In this document: positions 33,401-35,565 of the stretch, one piece after another
Layout: every line of letters begins with the position of its first letter
Numbering within the stretch: position 1 is the first letter of the stretch
Assembly: GCA_012512265.1 (NCBI GenBank)
Contig: JAAZEM010000020.1
Location: 1-35,565, forward strand
Reading direction: 5' to 3'
Length of the DNA: 35,565 bases
Origin: Armatimonadota bacterium
GTDB taxonomy: Bacteria > Armatimonadota > JAAZEB01
The notes under the pieces: model-generated
The model's input: the letters and a program-made list of their open reading frames with translations, nothing else
Database searches by the model: none
What the model was told of the DNA's origin: nothing
Translations under genes and position numbers: made by a program

Positions 33401-35565
33401 ATGGCACAGACGCAGAACATCACGGTTTCGGGCGGAATCCTCACCCAGCAGTTCATCGAGGCGCTGCGCGAGGAGCGCGTCGCCCACCCCAAAGCGCAGC
33501 CGGACTCCTTCACCACCCAAGATGGGCAAAAGCCCAAGCCCGCCGAGCTGGCGAAGGATATCACAGCGGCCTGGAATCTTGCCCTGGAGCACTGGGAGAC
33601 AGTGCGCGCCCGCGTCAGGGAGCTGGACCTGCCCGCTGCTCGCCGGCGCTGGATCATCCCCTTCCTCCACCTGCTGGAGTTCGAGCCGCACTACCTCCGC
33701 TCGGCGGTCACCGTGCCTATCGAGGGTGGCGAGGAGCTGCGCTTCTCCCTCTCGCACCGGGGCTGGAGTGGCGACCACGCGCCAATCATCCACACGGTGG
33801 CCCCCGCCCAATCGCTGGATGCCCGCGAGGGAACCGGGCGCGGAGCCAAAAGCCCTCACGATACCCTCCAGGCCTACCTCAACGCCGCGCGCGACGAGAC
33901 CTGGGGAATCGTCACCAACGGCATCTCGCTCCGCCTGCTGCGTGACTTCCACCACACCTACACCAAAGGCTACGTGGAGTTCGATCTGCAGAACATTTTG
34001 GAAGAGCGCAGCTTCTCCGACTTCCTCGCCCTCTACCGGCTCTGCCACTCCTCGCGCTTCCTGCCCGATGCCGAGGGGAAGCCGCCCCTGGAGCACTTCT
34101 ACGAGCACTGCATCGCCACCGGAATCGCCGTGGGCCGCGACCTACAGGGGAACGTCAAGCACGCCATCGAGGCGCTGGCCAACGGCTTCTTGCAGGGAGA
34201 ATTAATTGGCAAGCTCCAGCGCGATGACCAGGCCTGTCGCGACTTCTACTCCGAGATCCTGCACGTCATCTACCGCATCCTCTTTCTCCTCTATGCCGAG
34301 CAGCGGGGGATGATGCCCGGGCGCAACAGCCTCTACGCCCAGGAGTACTCCATCACCGCGCTGCGCGAGCGCGCCGAAAAGGGCGTGCCGGCGCGCGATA
34401 CCCATCTCGACCTGTGGGAAGGCCTGAAGGTCACCTTCCGCATGGTGGAAAAGGGCGTGCCCGAACTCGGGATCTTCCCCTATAACGGCGCGCTCTTCTC
34501 GCCGGAGAAGATCGGTAGGCTGAACGACCTCACCTGCTGCAACAGCGAGTTGCTGAAGGCTATCCGGTATCTGACGCTCATTGAGAAGGGGCGCGTGCTC
34601 CAGCGAATTAGCTATGCCGACCTGGGCGTGGAGGAGATCGGCAGCATCTACGAGAGCCTGCTGGAATACACCCCCCGGGTGACTACGACCCGCGAAGAGA
34701 TCGACGGCCAACCCGTTCCCGCCAACCGCTTCATCCTCGACCCGCGTGGCTCCGGGCGCAAGACGAGCGGGAGCTACTACACGCCCCCGCAACTGGTGAA
34801 CCTACTGATCGAGTCCGCGCTCAAGCCGGTCTTTGAGGAGCGCGTGCGCGAGGCGCTCAAGCTCCCCATCAAACAGCCCCTGACGCTAACGTCATTGAAG
34901 CCCGAACAGCAGCAAGCGGCGGAAGAGGCGATCCTGGCGCTCCGCGTCTGCGACCCGGCCTGCGGCAGCGGCGCCTTCCTCATCGCCGCCACCAACTTCC
35001 TCGGCCAGCAGCTCGCCATCGTGCGCACCGGCGACGAATATCCCCCCGAGGCCGAGGTCCGCAAGGCCCGCCGCGACGTGCTCTCGCACTGCATCTATGG
35101 CGTCGACCTGAACCCGATGGCCGTCGAGCTGTGCAAAGTCTCCCTCTGGATCAACGCCTGCGTGCAAGACCTGCCCCTCAACTTCCTCGACGGGCACATC
35201 CGGTCCGGCAACAGCCTCCTCGGCGTGCTGGACCCGGCGGCGCTCGAACAGGGCATCCCCGACGCGGCCTTCACCCCCGTCACCGGCGACAACACGGCGG
35301 TGGCAGCCTCCTTCAAGAAGCGCAACAAGCAGGAGCGTGAGGGGCAAGCCACCCTCGCATTCGACGCGCAGCCGGTCGTCGAACACCTGCGGCGCTACGG
35401 CGACCAGTTCCGCCAGCTCGCCGACGCCCTGGAGACCACTCCCGAGGAGGTGCAGCGCAAGGCAAACAGCTTCCAGGAGTTTCGCCAGCGCCCCGATTGG
35501 CGCAAAGACAAGATTGCCTGCGACCTGTGGACCGCCGCCTTCTTCGCCCCCCTCACCAACTCCGA
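33401..35565 (+). CDS. drmMI: DrmMI-like N6-adenine DNA methyltransferase, cut by the window end
   Basis: The frame opens at ATG 33401, two bases after the helicase stop, and runs without a stop for 721 codons to the end of the window. The N-terminal 450 residues are helical and include HVIYRILFLLYAEQRGMMP, typical of Eco57I-like methylases. Then come SGSYYTPPQLVNLLI at about 456 and the S-adenosylmethionine motif DPACGSGAF at 518-526, followed by IYGVDLNPMAVELCKVSLW. The catalytic NPPY motif would lie beyond the end. In class 1 DISARM, DrmMI methylates host DNA to mark it as self. A type IIG or other stand-alone methylase is the alternative. The missing part prevents a check of completeness. 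Confidence 0.75.
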   Translation, partial: MAQTQNITVSGGILTQQFIEALREERVAHPKAQPDSFTTQDGQKPKPAELAKDITAAWNLALEHWETVRARVRELDLPAARRRWIIPFLHLLEFEPHYLRSAVTVPIEGGEELRFSLSHRGWSGDHAPIIHTVAPAQSLDAREGTGRGAKSPHDTLQAYLNAARDETWGIVTNGISLRLLRDFHHTYTKGYVEFDLQNILEERSFSDFLALYRLCHSSRFLPDAEGKPPLEHFYEHCIATGIAVGRDLQGNVKHAIEALANGFLQGELIGKLQRDDQACRDFYSEILHVIYRILFLLYAEQRGMMPGRNSLYAQEYSITALRERAEKGVPARDTHLDLWEGLKVTFRMVEKGVPELGIFPYNGALFSPEKIGRLNDLTCCNSELLKAIRYLTLIEKGRVLQRISYADLGVEEIGSIYESLLEYTPRVTTTREEIDGQPVPANRFILDPRGSGRKTSGSYYTPPQLVNLLIESALKPVFEERVREALKLPIKQPLTLTSLKPEQQQAAEEAILALRVCDPACGSGAFLIAATNFLGQQLAIVRTGDEYPPEAEVRKARRDVLSHCIYGVDLNPMAVELCKVSLWINACVQDLPLNFLDGHIRSGNSLLGVLDPAALEQGIPDAAFTPVTGDNTAVAASFKKRNKQEREGQATLAFDAQPVVEHLRRYGDQFRQLADALETTPEEVQRKANSFQEFRQRPDWRKDKIACDLWTAAFFAPLTNS

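Noticed and set aside
33386..34792. Minus-strand frames opposite the methyltransferase
   Set aside because: The + strand has one continuous frame with the DPACGSGAF motif. The minus frames are its mirror.
1..35565. CRISPR array
   Set aside because: I saw no series of regularly spaced direct repeats, and no cas genes.

Overview
The window is GC-rich bacterial DNA. The long thymidylate synthase at the left edge, with two ThyX-type halves, is a form I associate with Chloroflexota (Thermomicrobia-like bacteria). That placement is a weak inference from one gene. The rest is accessory DNA: a dense anti-phage defence island with one insertion sequence.

Layout. Positions 1-1,890 hold a two-domain ThyX-like gene (+) facing a 72-residue LexA-type DNA-binding protein (-), with a perfect hairpin between their stops. 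Positions 1,890-2,587 hold no convincing gene. They contain the 3' end of a tRNA (variable arm, T-arm, CCA) followed by its terminator but lacking its 5' half, which suggests an integration boundary, and then a 22-bp perfect hairpin. Positions 2,588-24,724 are a leftward block of nine genes, mostly overlapping or tightly spaced. In transcription order they are sspB (DUF4007), sspC (ATPase, broken by an in-frame TAA), sspD (PAPS-reductase-like), a sulfur-binding-domain/NERD-nuclease/pseudokinase gene, a Ser/Thr kinase-ATPase fusion, an unrecognised 546-residue protein, an 1,819-residue nuclease-like/HerA-like protein, a second DUF4007-like protein, and a second SspC-like ATPase. Positions 24,819-26,430 are an IS3-family element just upstream of sspB. 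Positions 26,952-35,565 run rightward: nurA, herA, then a DrmD-like SNF2 helicase and a DrmMI-like adenine methyltransferase that runs off the window. The last two look like the start of a class 1 DISARM operon.

How it may work. The leftward block looks like a single-strand phosphorothioate (PT) system: SspBCD would nick DNA and insert sulfur, with a host cysteine desulfurase supplying sulfur because none is encoded here. Downstream genes would sense PT and attack DNA that lacks it, broadly like the SspFGH or DptFGH modules. The least familiar parts are the second SspB/SspC-like pair at the effector end and the sulfur-binding-domain/NERD/pseudokinase protein. That protein's gene overlaps the kinase-ATPase gene at a run of eight C residues; losing one C would fuse them into one PglW-sized protein. 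These assignments come from reading motifs by eye, and no database search was run.
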